A stretch of 64,000 nt of DNA from Takakia lepidozioides (taxonomy: Eukaryota; Streptophyta; Takakiopsida; Takakiales; Takakiaceae): NCBI GenBank assembly GCA_030704615.1, contig CM060731.1, forward strand, positions 1,798,001 through 1,862,000, read 5' to 3'. Of this stretch, positions 10,788 through 21,503 are shown piece by piece. The stretch's first letter is position 1. Each line of letters opens with the position of its first letter. Under the pieces are notes generated by a model. That model was given only the letters and a program-made list of their open reading frames with translations, had not been told where the DNA came from and made no database searches. The translations under genes and the position numbers were made by a program.

Positions 10788-12102
10788 TTGGGGCCTTGCG
10801 TGTGCGCAAAGGCCCCTAGATACTAGTAAGTAATAACTGATAAATAGTAGGACGCAGGGAAGAGAGCCAGGTCTCTTTATATACCCTCAGAGGGCGGGTG
10901 GGACCTTCTAGAAGCCAGCTTGCCCCTCGAGCAGTGGGACCCTTCTAAGAAGGTTGCCGTGGGACGCATGTCGTCCCAAGGTGACACTTGCTTCCCCCAT
11001 TGCGCGTGAACCATCCCCTATTTAATAGGTCTCACCTTATACCCCCTTACATGGCAGTTATTAAATCAAATCCTGGTGTAGCATACTATAGTCGTTCATT
11101 GTAGAGCCCACCTTCGAAAGGAGGCAGTAGCCGCAAGGCGAAGTGGCTCTTAGTTAGGCCGGTCTTTGCCAGGGTCTTCTCTCTCTCTAGTCGTTCATTG
11201 GAGTCATCTCGCTGACGTGTCATCTTTCTATTCACTCTGAGCAACCTGGTCACCAGTGATATTGGGATGCCCTCTCCTGATTTCCTACCCACCTTCCAAC
11301 CTACTAAACCATATTCAGGCCTCATCATGGATGTGTTTTACCATATTCCTTTCTCTTCTTGGATGAATATCATCCATATTATCTTTTCCTCTTGGATGAC
11401 GAATTTCATCTTTTGTCTATTTGGATGACATCAGAACGCGAGAGCACGGAAGTCAACCAGTAAAAGCAGAAGGTCACAGGTAGGTAGGTCGATAAAATGA
11501 ACTATCTGTGGTCTGTATTAAAACGTGAAGCTCCATGACTCTAATGAATGACTATGTCAGGTAACTTGCTCGAGGGCACCGGTTACCTAGTCCATAACCC
11601 CCGCTTTTTAATTCGTGGACCACCCTCTAATCTTCACACCAACTTCAAACCTGGGGCCCTTATATTCATGTTGGAGCTGGACCCCTTATTCATCTTTGAT
11701 CTACTTCTATTGATTTATCATGTCATGGTTTGTGATTTTCTTGGGGCCCTGCGTGCGCAAAGCCCCCTAGGTACTAATAACTAGTAAGTGAATAAGTAGT
11801 AAGTGAGAGGGGAAGAGAGCCCCTCACTCTCTTTATAGGGCGGTAGGACCTTCTAGAAGCCCACCAAGCCCTCAGCGGTGGGACCCTTCTAAGAAGGTTG
11901 CCTCCGTCACCTACACTTCTCCGGCTGCTGGTCTCTCTACACCATCCATGTATTAATGTCCTTGGCATGGGGTGCGCACTTTTCCGGGCCCTCTGGGAGG
12001 CCTCTTCTTAACCTTAATACAGGCTTTTTCTGTTCCCTGGTTAATTCCTGGACCACTATCTAAACCCCACACCCCCTTTCAAACTTGGGCCCTTATTCAT
12101 GT
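10788..12102 (+). repeat. Duplicated LTR-like modules
   Basis: Two modules occur twice in the same order. Module B (10788-10958 and 11741-11902) starts TTGGGGCC(T/C)TGCGTG, contains TCTCTTTATA and ends CCCTTCTAAGAAGGTTGCC. Module A (11606-11670 and 12041-12102) reads TTAATTC(G/C)TGGACCAC and ends near GGGCCCTTAT.TTCATG. B to A spacing is about 820 bp in the first copy and 300 bp in the second, so the first has extra sequence or the second a deletion. The TATA-like motif and direct duplication fit two copies of an LTR, but I could not fix LTR ends, a primer-binding site or a target duplication. Confidence 0.5.
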
Positions 12103-12350
12103 AGTTGCAACAATATAAGCAATTTTTATTTTTTTTCAAAAAAGGTCCGAGGAAGGCCATAAGCAATTCATGTGATCAAGGCTTCCTTAAACATATAGCA
12201 TTTGTTCAATTACCTTTTTTTATAATTACCTTGATGTGTTGAAATGGTTGGTTTCATCAAGTGTTGAAATAATCGCTTGCCATAGCTCCAAAAAATACAA
12301 GAAGCAACTCACAACTCTAATCAGTGACCTCCGGGCCTCCATGTCCTAAC

Positions 12351-13146
12351 CAGTGTTGGACCGATATATGGGGGTGAGGCGGGGTATCAGCACGGGTAAG
12401 GGTATCACGGCAGGGTACAGACCAGGCGGGTATAAGCAACTGGCAATACCCCGGGCAGAACATATTGGGGGCAATATAGTGAAACGCTAATACCTGGGCT
12501 CCTACCATACCAGCCTGGTATCGCAAGGAACGATACCAATATTATGTCTACCGTCGTCGCTTGCACCCTAGATATCAATATGTGGAGCTTAAGGGATTTA
12601 GGGATTTAGGGTGCAGCAAGGAGAGTTGCGGCTCTTTGATTGAGACAATCTGAATGGCGATTTTGGCGAAAATCTGCTTAGGCGTGGAGCATTGTCTCAT
12701 TTATCAGCCTGTAATATGGCTCTTGTAAGGTGACCTCAAATTACCTGAGGTGAGATCCCGCTCCTTGTTATTATGAATTGCGGCACTCAGCCGCTCAGGT
12801 GAGCGCTTCAGCCCATGAGGAGATCACTTCAGCGGCTGAAGTGCTCACCTCAGCGGTATAATTTGGACAGATTTTTATTTTTCAGTTTAAAAATATAAAT
12901 AAATAACTGTATTGACACCAGTATTGATATACCCCCTAGTATAAGATTTGAAATTTAATACTGATACCATACCATACTAGGCCAAACAAAAACAATATAC
13001 ATACCAGATTGGTACATCAAAAGCTTAATACCTACTTTGATACCATTACCTGCCAGGTATGAAGGAGGCGGTATGAAGGAGGCCTCTTCACCGACAATAC
13101 CATACCCTGGCTGGTATGAAATGTTGATGATACCGGTCCAACACTG
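12351..13146. mobile_element. hAT-type MITE, 796 bp, with 8-bp target duplication
   Basis: The ends are inverted repeats: CAGTGTTGGACCGATAT at 12351-12367, and at 13130-13146 the complement of CAGTGTTGGACCGGTAT (16 of 17 match). GTCCTAAC flanks the element exactly on both sides (12343-12350 and 13147-13154). An 8-bp duplication with CA-starting short inverted ends is the hAT signature. No transposase frame is present, so it is non-autonomous. Many GGTAT words lie near both ends, as expected for subterminal hAT repeats. An internal imperfect hairpin lies at about 12790-12857. Confidence 0.88.
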
Positions 13147-13154
13147 GTCCTAAC

Positions 13155-13885
13155 ATTGTAAGGCGCATTAGCTTTCTTGCCCTAGCAGCGCGGTCCAAAG
13201 GCAAATATGACCCGTCATCACTCAACGGGCACTAGTGATGTACAGTGCCTCTTAATTGCCAGGTTTCATGGACCCTCCCAATCGGGCCCCCCCAGGAGCT
13301 GCCCCAAGAAGGAATCGTCCCTCCGTCTCCTTTCAAGTATACTTATCATACAAAAAGATCAGAACAACCCGGGGAGGGCAGCTGATTTAAAGTTGAAAGT
13401 ACTACTAGATCAGGGGGCGAGGCTGAAGAACGAGGCTGTGGTGCTTGGGCGGTAGCGGAAAGCTTTATGTTCGGTGAGGATTGGTGATGTTTGGGGGGAC
13501 TGGAGGAGTGATTTGGACATGTTACTGCCAATGTGGCAACAGGCAATCACGCAAAAACAGAGAGCAGAGGTGAGGAGAAGCTTTGGAAGGAATATTTTTC
13601 TGATCCCAGTCAATGGTAGGACAGTCGAGGTAAACAGGTGAATGCCTGTTAAATAACAGAGAGAAGCAGACAACAGCATGCATCACAAAGCTTTCTTGAC
13701 AATCGTCATCCTCTGTCTCCAGCACAATTTTAAAGTGCTGGGAGTAATTCAGCATTGGAACTAATCAGATGAGTAGGGTTGGGTGTTTGCTAGAAAATAT
13801 GTAGGCTGTCGTTGTCAGCTGCTAGCCGCAAGGGGAGGATCTATGCCTTATTGGTGCCGAGGCAGGGATAGCTGAAGGAGCACGG
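13155..13885 (+). promoter_or_regulatory. 5' flank of the PPR-DYW gene
   Basis: No gene was found. The part from about 13500 to 13850 (around TTACTGCCAATGTGGCAACA and GTTGTCAGCTGCTAGC) recurs at 33140-33200, 33690-33890 and 35170-35420 on the minus strand, next to PPR pseudogene pieces. It therefore belongs to the duplicated gene unit as promoter and/or 5' UTR. Confidence 0.5.
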
Positions 13886-16822
13886 ATGGAGTGTCTTCAG
13901 ATTCATCCGAGAGGGCCGGATTTCAAGCACAAGTTTGCCTATGATTCCCTGTGGATTGATAGCTACAAGAAACCTGCATGGGTAGATGGTCAACTGGAAG
14001 CAGCAGCAGCGCCACATTTGACAAAATCAGGCACCTCCACGATGACAACAGCTTCCAAAAGAGGAGCAAGAGAGGCAATCCATAATACGTCTTCTGGCAC
14101 TTCTCGGCATGTCAGGATACTATGTGAGGCAGGGCAGCTGAAAGAGGCTCTGCAGATTTTAAACCAAGGAGGCGTTTCAGCAGATTCAGATACTTATGTC
14201 TGTCTCTTGCATAAGTGCATCAAGATGAAGGGCCTAGAAGCCGGAAAGCAGGTACACGCTCACATTAGCCAAAGTGGATTCAAGCCAAACGTTTTTCTAC
14301 ACAACACCCTTGTCAACATGTATGTTAAGTGTGGGAGCATTGTGGATGCACACCAATTGTTCAACAAAATGCCTGAACGCGATTTGATCACGTGGAATAC
14401 TATGATGGCAGGATTTAACAAGCATGGGTGTGGTAAGAATGCCTTGAAGACATATGAACAAATGATGTGGGAAGGTGTGAAGCCCAACCTGATCACGTTT
14501 GTTTGCGTTTGCAATGCTTGTGCAAGCCTGGCAGACCTGGAAAAGGGCAAAGAGGTCCATGGTGACATGGTCAAAGCTGGAATTGTACCTGATGTCATTC
14601 TGAACAATACCCTGGTGGACATGTATGCCAAAGGCAGGAGCATCAAGGATGCAAAGGGAGTGTTCGACAGTATGGCCGAACGAGATGTGGTGTCCTGGAA
14701 TGTAATGATCGCTGGATATGCGCAGCATGGCTGTGGGATGGAGGCTTTGGAGGCCTATGAGCAAATGATGCAGGAAGGGTTGAAGCCCGATCGGGTCACA
14801 TTTGTTTGCGTTTGCAATGCGTGTGCGAGCCTGGCAGCCCTAGAGAAGGGCAAAGAGGTCCATGGTGATATCATCAAAGCTGGAATTGTACCAGATGTCA
14901 TTCTGAATAATACCCTGGTGGACATGTATGCCAAAGGTGGGAGCATGGTGGATGCAAAGGGAGTGTTTGACGATATGGCTCGACGAGATGGGGTGTCCTG
15001 GAATGCACTGATCACAGGATATGCTCAGCATGGGTGCGGGATGGAGGCTTTGGAGACCTATGAGCAAATGATGCGGGAAGGGGAGAAGCCCGACCGGGTC
15101 ACGTTTGTTTGCGTTTGCAATGCTTGTGCAAGCGTGGCAGCTCTGGAAAAGGGCAAAGAGGTCCATGATGACATCATCAAAGCGGGGATTGTACCAGATG
15201 TCATTCTGAACACGGCCCTGGTGCACATGTATGCCAAAGGCAGGAGCATCAAGGATGCAAAGGGAGTGTTCGACAACATGTCTGAACGAGATGTGGTTTC
15301 CTGGAATACGATGATTGCAGGATATGCCCAGCTTGGGTACGGGATGGAGGCTCTGGAGACCTATGAGCAAATGATGCGGGAAGGGGTGAAGCCCGACCGG
15401 GTCACATTTGTTTGCGTTTGCAATGCATGTGCGAGCCTGGCAGCCCTGGAGAAGGGCAAAGAGGTCCATGGTGACATCATCAAAGCAGGAATTGTACCAC
15501 ACGTCATTCTGAACACTGCCCTGGTGTACATGTATGCCAAATGTGGAGGCGTCCAGGATGCCAAGGGAGTGTTCGACAATATGTCTGAACGAGATGTGGT
15601 GTCCTGGACAACGATGATCGCAGGATATGCACAGAATGGATGCAGGATGGAGGCTTTGGAGACCTATGAGCAAATGATGCAGGAAGGGGTGAAGCCAGAC
15701 CAGGTCACGTTTGTTTGCGCTTGTAATGCATGTGCAAGTCTGGCAGCCCTGGAAAAGGGCAAAGAGGTCCATGATGACATCATCAAAGCAGGAATTGTAC
15801 CAGATGTCTTTCTGAACACTGCCCTGGTGGACATGTATGCCAAATGTGGCAGCATCGAGGATGCAAAGATACTGTTTGACAATATGGCTGAACGAGATGT
15901 GGTATCATGGTCTGCAATTATAAGAGGATATGCCCAGCATGGTTGTCATAGGGAGGCCCTGAAACTATTTGATGCAATGCAAAAGGAAGGCTTGAAGCCA
16001 GACAGCATCACCTTTATATGCGTTCTCTCTGCATGCAGCCACGTTGGCCTAGTGGATGAAGGAAGGCGCTACTTTGATTCCCTGAGTCAAGATCATGGTG
16101 TCACTCCGACAGTAAAGCACTTTGGCTGCATGGTGGACCTTCTTGGACGTGCGGGGCTATTGGATGAGGCAGAGGGCCTCATCAATAAAATGCCAATCAA
16201 ACCAGATGCTGTGGTGTGGAAGGCCTTGCTTGGTGCCTGCAGAATCCATGGCAATGTGGAGATGGCTGAACGCGCAGCAACATCTATTCTCAAGTGGGAT
16301 GAACAGGATGCCGCGACTTATGTGTTGCTATCAAACATCTATGCCGCAGCTGGCAGGTGGGACGATACTGCAAAGGTGAGAAAAATGATGAAGATCAGAC
16401 GGGTCAGAAAGGAGCCAGGTTGCTGCTGCATTGAGGTTGGCAACAGGGTGCACACCTTTGTTGTAGATGACAAATTGCATCCCAAAATTGAGGAAATCCA
16501 TGCTGAGCTGAGAAGATTGTCCGGGCAGATGAAGGAGGCAGGGTATGTGCCCGACACGCGCTTTGTATTGCATGATGTGGGGGAGGAAGAAAAGCAAATT
16601 TCTCTTTGCCATCATAGTGAGAAGCTGGCCATTGGTTTTGGGCTGATCAGCACTGCCTCTGGGACGCCTCTCCGTGTAATCAAGAATCTTCGGGTGTGTG
16701 GTGACTGCCACACTGCCACGAAGTTCATCTCAAAGATTGTTGGGCGATCAATTGTTGTACGGGATGCTAACCGCTTTCACCACTTCAAAGACGGGGTTTG
16801 TTCTTGTGGGGATTACTGGTGA
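13886..16822 (+). CDS. PLS-class pentatricopeptide repeat protein with DYW cytidine deaminase domain
   Basis: A single uninterrupted frame of 978 codons. Residues 1 to about 85 are non-repetitive and may include a targeting sequence. From about 90 to 790 there are P, L and S PPR motifs. Five consecutive P-L-S triplets (YEQMM..EGVKPD, FVCVCNACASLAALEKGKEVH, ILNTALVDMYAK) are almost identical. Then come E-type motifs (LLSNIYAAAGRWDD) and a canonical DYW domain. The domain has the PG-box GYVPDT, the zinc site His910-Ser-Glu912, Cys938 and Cys941, and the terminal CSCGDYW. Such proteins bind organellar RNA one base per P/S motif and deaminate a cytidine downstream. The PG box is the ordinary C-to-U form. 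P and S motifs mostly carry Asn or Thr at position 5 with a terminal Asp, predicting U and G contacts. Chloroplast versus mitochondrion is undecided. Confidence 0.93.
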   Translation: MECLQIHPRGPDFKHKFAYDSLWIDSYKKPAWVDGQLEAAAAPHLTKSGTSTMTTASKRGAREAIHNTSSGTSRHVRILCEAGQLKEALQILNQGGVSADSDTYVCLLHKCIKMKGLEAGKQVHAHISQSGFKPNVFLHNTLVNMYVKCGSIVDAHQLFNKMPERDLITWNTMMAGFNKHGCGKNALKTYEQMMWEGVKPNLITFVCVCNACASLADLEKGKEVHGDMVKAGIVPDVILNNTLVDMYAKGRSIKDAKGVFDSMAERDVVSWNVMIAGYAQHGCGMEALEAYEQMMQEGLKPDRVTFVCVCNACASLAALEKGKEVHGDIIKAGIVPDVILNNTLVDMYAKGGSMVDAKGVFDDMARRDGVSWNALITGYAQHGCGMEALETYEQMMREGEKPDRVTFVCVCNACASVAALEKGKEVHDDIIKAGIVPDVILNTALVHMYAKGRSIKDAKGVFDNMSERDVVSWNTMIAGYAQLGYGMEALETYEQMMREGVKPDRVTFVCVCNACASLAALEKGKEVHGDIIKAGIVPHVILNTALVYMYAKCGGVQDAKGVFDNMSERDVVSWTTMIAGYAQNGCRMEALETYEQMMQEGVKPDQVTFVCACNACASLAALEKGKEVHDDIIKAGIVPDVFLNTALVDMYAKCGSIEDAKILFDNMAERDVVSWSAIIRGYAQHGCHREALKLFDAMQKEGLKPDSITFICVLSACSHVGLVDEGRRYFDSLSQDHGVTPTVKHFGCMVDLLGRAGLLDEAEGLINKMPIKPDAVVWKALLGACRIHGNVEMAERAATSILKWDEQDAATYVLLSNIYAAAGRWDDTAKVRKMMKIRRVRKEPGCCCIEVGNRVHTFVVDDKLHPKIEEIHAELRRLSGQMKEAGYVPDTRFVLHDVGEEEKQISLCHHSEKLAIGFGLISTASGTPLRVIKNLRVCGDCHTATKFISKIVGRSIVVRDANRFHHFKDGVCSCGDYW
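14453..15967 (+). repeat. Five-fold 303-bp tandem array inside the PPR gene
   Basis: The codon for the Tyr of YEQMM recurs at 14453, 14756, 15059, 15362 and 15665, exactly 303 bp (101 codons, one PLS triplet) apart. Long stretches of nucleotide identity also lie in silent positions. The next unit (LFDAMQKEGLKP) is diverged. Recent unequal crossing-over or gene conversion is the simplest explanation. Confidence 0.92.
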
Positions 16823-16959
16823 AATAACGTTTTCCTGGAAAGGTCTTCATGCTTGATCTGTGTAGCTACTTTATTCATCCACCGCTAATCCTGAGAATAT
16901 TGACTATGATGCACTTCTGAGGCATTTCCTCTGGCACATCAACCTTCCAAGAGGCCGCA

Positions 16960-17240
16960 GTGGTCTACCCAGCATAGGTGGAAAGTCAGCCCATAATTGC
17001 ACTGGACTGGAGCAGGTAATGTTTGAAAGGGGGGAATTTGACTGACAGGAAGGAAATTAGGGTGCTGTTCTGACTCTGGTGTGGATGGTGGGGTGTCTTC
17101 AAAGCTTGACAGTGAATGTGAATACAATTCGGAATGAGCTTGATCTGAGTGGCAGCTTTGTGCGGGAGTTCTTTCAGCATTTTACAGTTGGATGTCTGTA
17201 TGTTTCTCATGGTGCTGCTTCAGATAGAGCCATTGAGTAA
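16960..17240 (-). repeat. Dispersed repeat, copy 1
   Basis: Read on the minus strand, about 200 bp (CACCATGAGAAACATACAGA, then ATCAAGCTCATT and TGTCAAGCTTTG) aligns with 28108-28330 on the plus strand. Both keep a similar short frame (KMLKEL.HKAA..IKLI). The family is unknown. It follows the PPR gene by about 140 bp, and no coding function is claimed. Confidence 0.6.
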
Positions 17241-17464
17241 CTGGCCAAAGTTGCAATTTAGCAGGTGTCACCTATTATGGTAACTTGTGAACCACTCAAA
17301 TTGCTCACAGTAGAGTAGATGTGGTCTATTGAAAACTGGGGCAGATGAAGAGCTTTCAAATGGTGTCTAATCTTTGAAAATTGGTTACAATCCCAAGCTC
17401 CAAAAAAAAAGTGCACCACAACACATGGTGCGTCAAATAGGATCAAGATTTCTTCTGCTGCTTC

Positions 17465-20400
17465 TTTTTTTTTTTTTTTTAAACTAAACAGGGGACAGAG
17501 GCCCTGCAGAGAATTATTGAAGGGAAAAAATTAAACCCTTACAAGCCCGGAGGCTGCCATGAGGCCTAGACACATGGGGACCGTGTAGGAGATTCCTTTG
17601 AGCAGTAAACAGAGACAATGAACCCTCAACTATGTCCGAGGGCAGGCAATGAAGCCTGCAGGGTGGAAACCCGAGCGAGAGAGAAGGCTACATGACCCTT
17701 CAAGAACCAAATAACCCTAGGACAGGGAGACCAAGCATAGCGTAAACAAAGGACGGAGAGGCCAGAGAATGAAGTTGGCCCAACAAACTAAATCTGTCTA
17801 TGGAAATGAAGCTTAGATTTAGACCCTGCCCTTATATGCTTCCAGTTGACTTAGATCTATCAAACTTTGTCGAGGCGATGGGCCTTCGGTGGTGCTGCCA
17901 CAACTCTGTTACTCAATTACAATCCTGCCACTAAAACCATCTTCTACTGCTGCCCGGTTTTTGAAGCCCTTCGCACTTCCACACTCTTGCAGATCTGGAA
18001 AGCTCACTACAGTTGGTCCCTTGACAATGTTAATTCATCTCGTTCAGAAATACTCACCTATATTTTCTATGACATCACCATTGCAGCTAAACCCGCCTGG
18101 GCATAGCTGTGTGTGCAGACTCTCAGAGGTGCCCCAAACGCCTGCCTGCTCTCCTCGCCTCCTTCAAAGCGTCCTGGGGAAGAGGGGAATTATTTGCAGC
18201 TGCATAAACGCTCTCTCCTGCACTTGGGTGGAGGCAATCCCTCCAAGGGTATGATGTCCCACGCCCGATAGAGCTCCAGGACCATGGGCCAGATGGCATG
18301 GGGAGAAAGACACTAGAGAAGGCAATGGTCCAGCGACTCAATCGTGTCTATTGTGCAGCATTTGCATAAGAGAGCCTCCTGGAGATCCACGAACTGGCCC
18401 ACCTTGAGACCCTATTGGCAATCTGCCAAAGAAAAGCACTGAGTTTGGCCGGTTTAGATTTTTCCCGTATGAGTGACCATATGCATTTCCAGTTCTCATC
18501 CCTGAAAAAGACATGATCCCACCTTTCATTCCATTTCTTGGCGAAAGGTCTGGCATGCAACAGAGCCCTATATGCTTCCTTAGCTGAGTAAGAGAAGGAG
18601 TGAAGAGTACCCCCAAAGTCCCATTGCCATTCAGCAGGGTCAATCTGCAAGAGCAGGATAGGCTGGGCTCCAATCCATGCAAATGTGTTACCGAGAAGCC
18701 AGGAAAGGATCGAAGTTCCAGCAGGGAGGGTAGGGTTGAACTCTTTAAATTTCGAGGACCAGTGGCATATCCTTGCTGGAAGGGCTTGCATGGCTGGGAA
18801 CTTCACCACTTGAGAGGAGTGGAGAGAGAGGACTCCCGAGAATCCCTCCGCCTCAAACCCATATCCCAGTTATTAATTGATGAACTACTTCTGTAACTAC
18901 TTCTGTAATGTAAACAATGTGGAATGGCTGAGAGGTGGATGTTACCCACTGATGAGGCGCCAGGGACGGCTGTCCCAGCCTGAGGATGTCTCTCCAAGGG
19001 TTGGGAATGGATTGCAGGATTGCATTAATACCTGACCGAAGCCTAATGGGGCCTAGTGCCTGCTGCATGGACTGACCATAAGCGGGAGACCTGCGCAAAG
19101 CCTTTGGTTTCCCAACCAGCCCATTTCCTTGCCTAGCTTCTTTCGGAAGAGGAGGACAGATTGGAGTTGAAGAACAGATGTTGTCTGAGAACCTCGGCGA
19201 AGGAGGAGGGCTCAAGCTTGCGAATGAAGGGCCTAAAATTACCCCATGCAGGCCAGATTGAGTTCCATAAAGAGGATCCCGGGGATTTATGGCTGAATCC
19301 TTGGGTGATCCATCGGACAGAAGGCGCCCAAGTGACTCGCAGAAGGGGGGAGCTGAGGGCGATCGTGTCTGCCACCAACAGCTTCCACCAGCCCCCTAGT
19401 TCAGGGCCCAAGAATCTGGGGAGCCATTTGCCTAACAAGGCCCTGCCAACTTCTTTGGCAGGCAGATCTGCTTCCAAGAAACCTGAGGCCTCTTATTCTG
19501 TGTGGAATTTTGAGCACCCCATAGGAAGTTTCTTATGCACCTCTTGACTTCCTGGAGCCAGGACTCCACATGGAAGAGAAGTATCAAATCCCAGCCAGAA
19601 GGACTTGATTTGCCGCCAGTGCACTAAACCGTTAACAATCCAACGGCTAGAGGCTGGCAACCATTGAGCGTTTTTTAGTGGGGAGCTTTGAATAATGTGC
19701 CTTTGGACTAGGGGTCCCCACCATGAGCTGTTGGGGCCAAGCAGTCTGATAACCCATTTTTCCAGCAGGGCATCAATCTGGTTGCAGGGGTCAAGGATTC
19801 CTAGGCCTCCCTGTTTCCGGGGTTTACAAATTTGGGCCCAGGAGATGGCTGGCCTAACATACTGAGATATGGAGCTTGCCCCCAAAACAAAGTTACGAAT
19901 GATTTTTTTGATCTCTTGCATGTAGGATTGGCTTGGACTCCAAAGAGAAGCAAAATACCAAATGATGGCCAAGAGTATTTGGGTGGCCACCAATGCCCTG
20001 CCAGTGAGTGTCAAGTGTCTAGAGCCCCAGAACATAAGTTTGCGTTTCAATTTGGCAGTGATAGGCCCTATTCTGAGCTCTTCCGATAGATGCAGACCAA
20101 AGGCGAACCCCCGGGAGTTTGGTGCTTCCTCCCTCTTTCAACTAACGGAGGCCTAACTCTTGTCCCCAAGTAGGGTCTTCACTAATCTCAGATTTAGGCT
20201 TGTCACCAACCAACAGGGCTACAGTTTTGTTCCAGTTCTAGAGGCTGGCAGAAGGTTTGCAGCGCTGATGTTGCTCGCGTTAGGTTGCCTGGGCTTGGAT
20301 TTGCAGTCACCCTTCTTAAAGAGAAGAACAATGACCCCCTGAGCCATCTCTTTGGGCATGACTTTGGATGCCTTGATGGCGTTGGCCATGTTGCAGAAGT

Positions 20401-20972
20401 CAGTTGCGATGTATTGCCACATGAGCTTGTAGAACTCGACAGACATTCCATCCTCTCCAGGAGCCTTGTGGCCCGCCATGGATTCCAAACGTTTAGTGAT
20501 TCAGTTTGAGTGAAGTGTCCATCCAGCGAAGCCGCCTTGTGGGCCATCAATCTTGACAGGATGGGAATGAACACATTGCGCTATGACCTCTTCTATGGCA
20601 GGGGTTTGATGTCTCTGCTGATTCGCCACACCTAGTATCTTCCTGGGTTCTGTTTGCGATATGCCAAGGCTGTCATTAAGCTCTGGGATAGCTTGTTTGT
20701 CACGACGATTTGGATCTTGTCAAAAAAATGCTTTGACATTTTTTCACCCTTTGTTGACCAGTTAATCCCTGCTTGGATTTCATATTTGGCTTCCAAATGC
20801 TTTTCGTGGCTATCCAGGTTTGCCCTCGCTTCCAGGTATGTCTGAAAAACCAGAGGGTCAGATTGGTCTGCTTCAAGAATTTTCTGGCATGTTGTAAGGC
20901 ACTTGGATAGGGGCTCCTATTTGCGACTTGGAATAGGCTTCTTTTAACTTTGAAATAAAGCAGAACTTTCAA
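17465..20972 (-). mobile_element. Degenerate L1-type LINE (ORF2 fragments, poly-A end)
   Basis: The minus strand carries reverse-transcriptase pieces in several frames. At 20488-20219 the finger/palm start reads HKAPGEDGMSVEFYKLMW...VLLFKKGD. At 20050-19493 is the post-palm region (GRALVATQILLAIIWY, KQGGLGILDP). At 18809-18348 is the C-terminal region with LSAFLWQIANRVSRW, followed by a cysteine/His knuckle (ESLDHCLL) broken by a stop near 18310. A run of 16 T at 17465-17480 is the poly-A tail of the minus-strand copy. No intact YxDD palm or endonuclease was found. It is 5'-truncated near 20972 and inactive. Confidence 0.8.
17867..18106 (+). mobile_element. LINE 3' segment in inverted orientation
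   Basis: The plus-strand frame reads TLLLNYNPATK...LLQIWKAHYSWSL. It matches the minus-strand end of the second LINE copy (39757-40029: ALLLNYDPITK...LWHIWKTRCVWTL). In the second copy this segment follows the reverse transcriptase on the same strand. Here it is on the opposite strand from the neighbouring transcriptase piece. An internal inversion or a nested second insertion would explain this. Confidence 0.6.
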
Positions 20973-21503
20973 CTAAAGAAATAAGTTGTCCTATGTAAAG
21001 CCTTTTCTATTAAGGTATTACATGATCTCAAAGGTTAAAGTACAAAAAGTTAACATTTCATTAACTTGTTGAGCCATGACCAGTACTTCTACCCTAGTGC
21101 ACCGCCATGACGCTCTCCTCTAATGAGCCCACGTTTGCCCCACCAGACGTTAAGGCAGCACTCGCCCCCATTTTGCTTTGGCGAGAATATAGGTGGAATG
21201 GTTCATTCGGAAGAGAGTAAGTTGCACCTTGCATTACTCTTTTTGAACAGTGAGCAATGGAAAACATTGATTCGGCCATGAAGTGCTTCAGTAATTAACC
21301 ACGGCTGTATGTAAAAATTCTGATCTTGCGTATTCTCTTCATTGCAGTAAAAGGAAAGGAAGTCTACTGTGAAATGATTTCCATCACATGCCAAGATATT
21401 TTGCCACCTGGTTGAGTACAGTTTTGATGTAGCCACAAGAGAGATGCATTTGATGAACTGCACACAAGCTTCCCTGGTGCTATCAGAGAAAAGCACATGA
21501 AAA
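20973..21503 (-). other. 3' flank of the VanY gene
   Basis: No gene was found. A long frame overlapping the last VanY exon continues through it on the minus strand, but it is an out-of-frame reading and shows no domain. It is likely 3' UTR followed by the LINE border. Confidence 0.35.

Noticed and set aside
10238-10819. 193-codon gene
   Set aside because: GC-rich and low complexity. Several other frames across the same DNA are equally open, so length alone is not evidence.
14840-15772. 310-codon open frame on the minus strand
   Set aside because: It is antisense to the PPR tandem units. It stays open because the same 303-bp unit is repeated, and it shows no domain.
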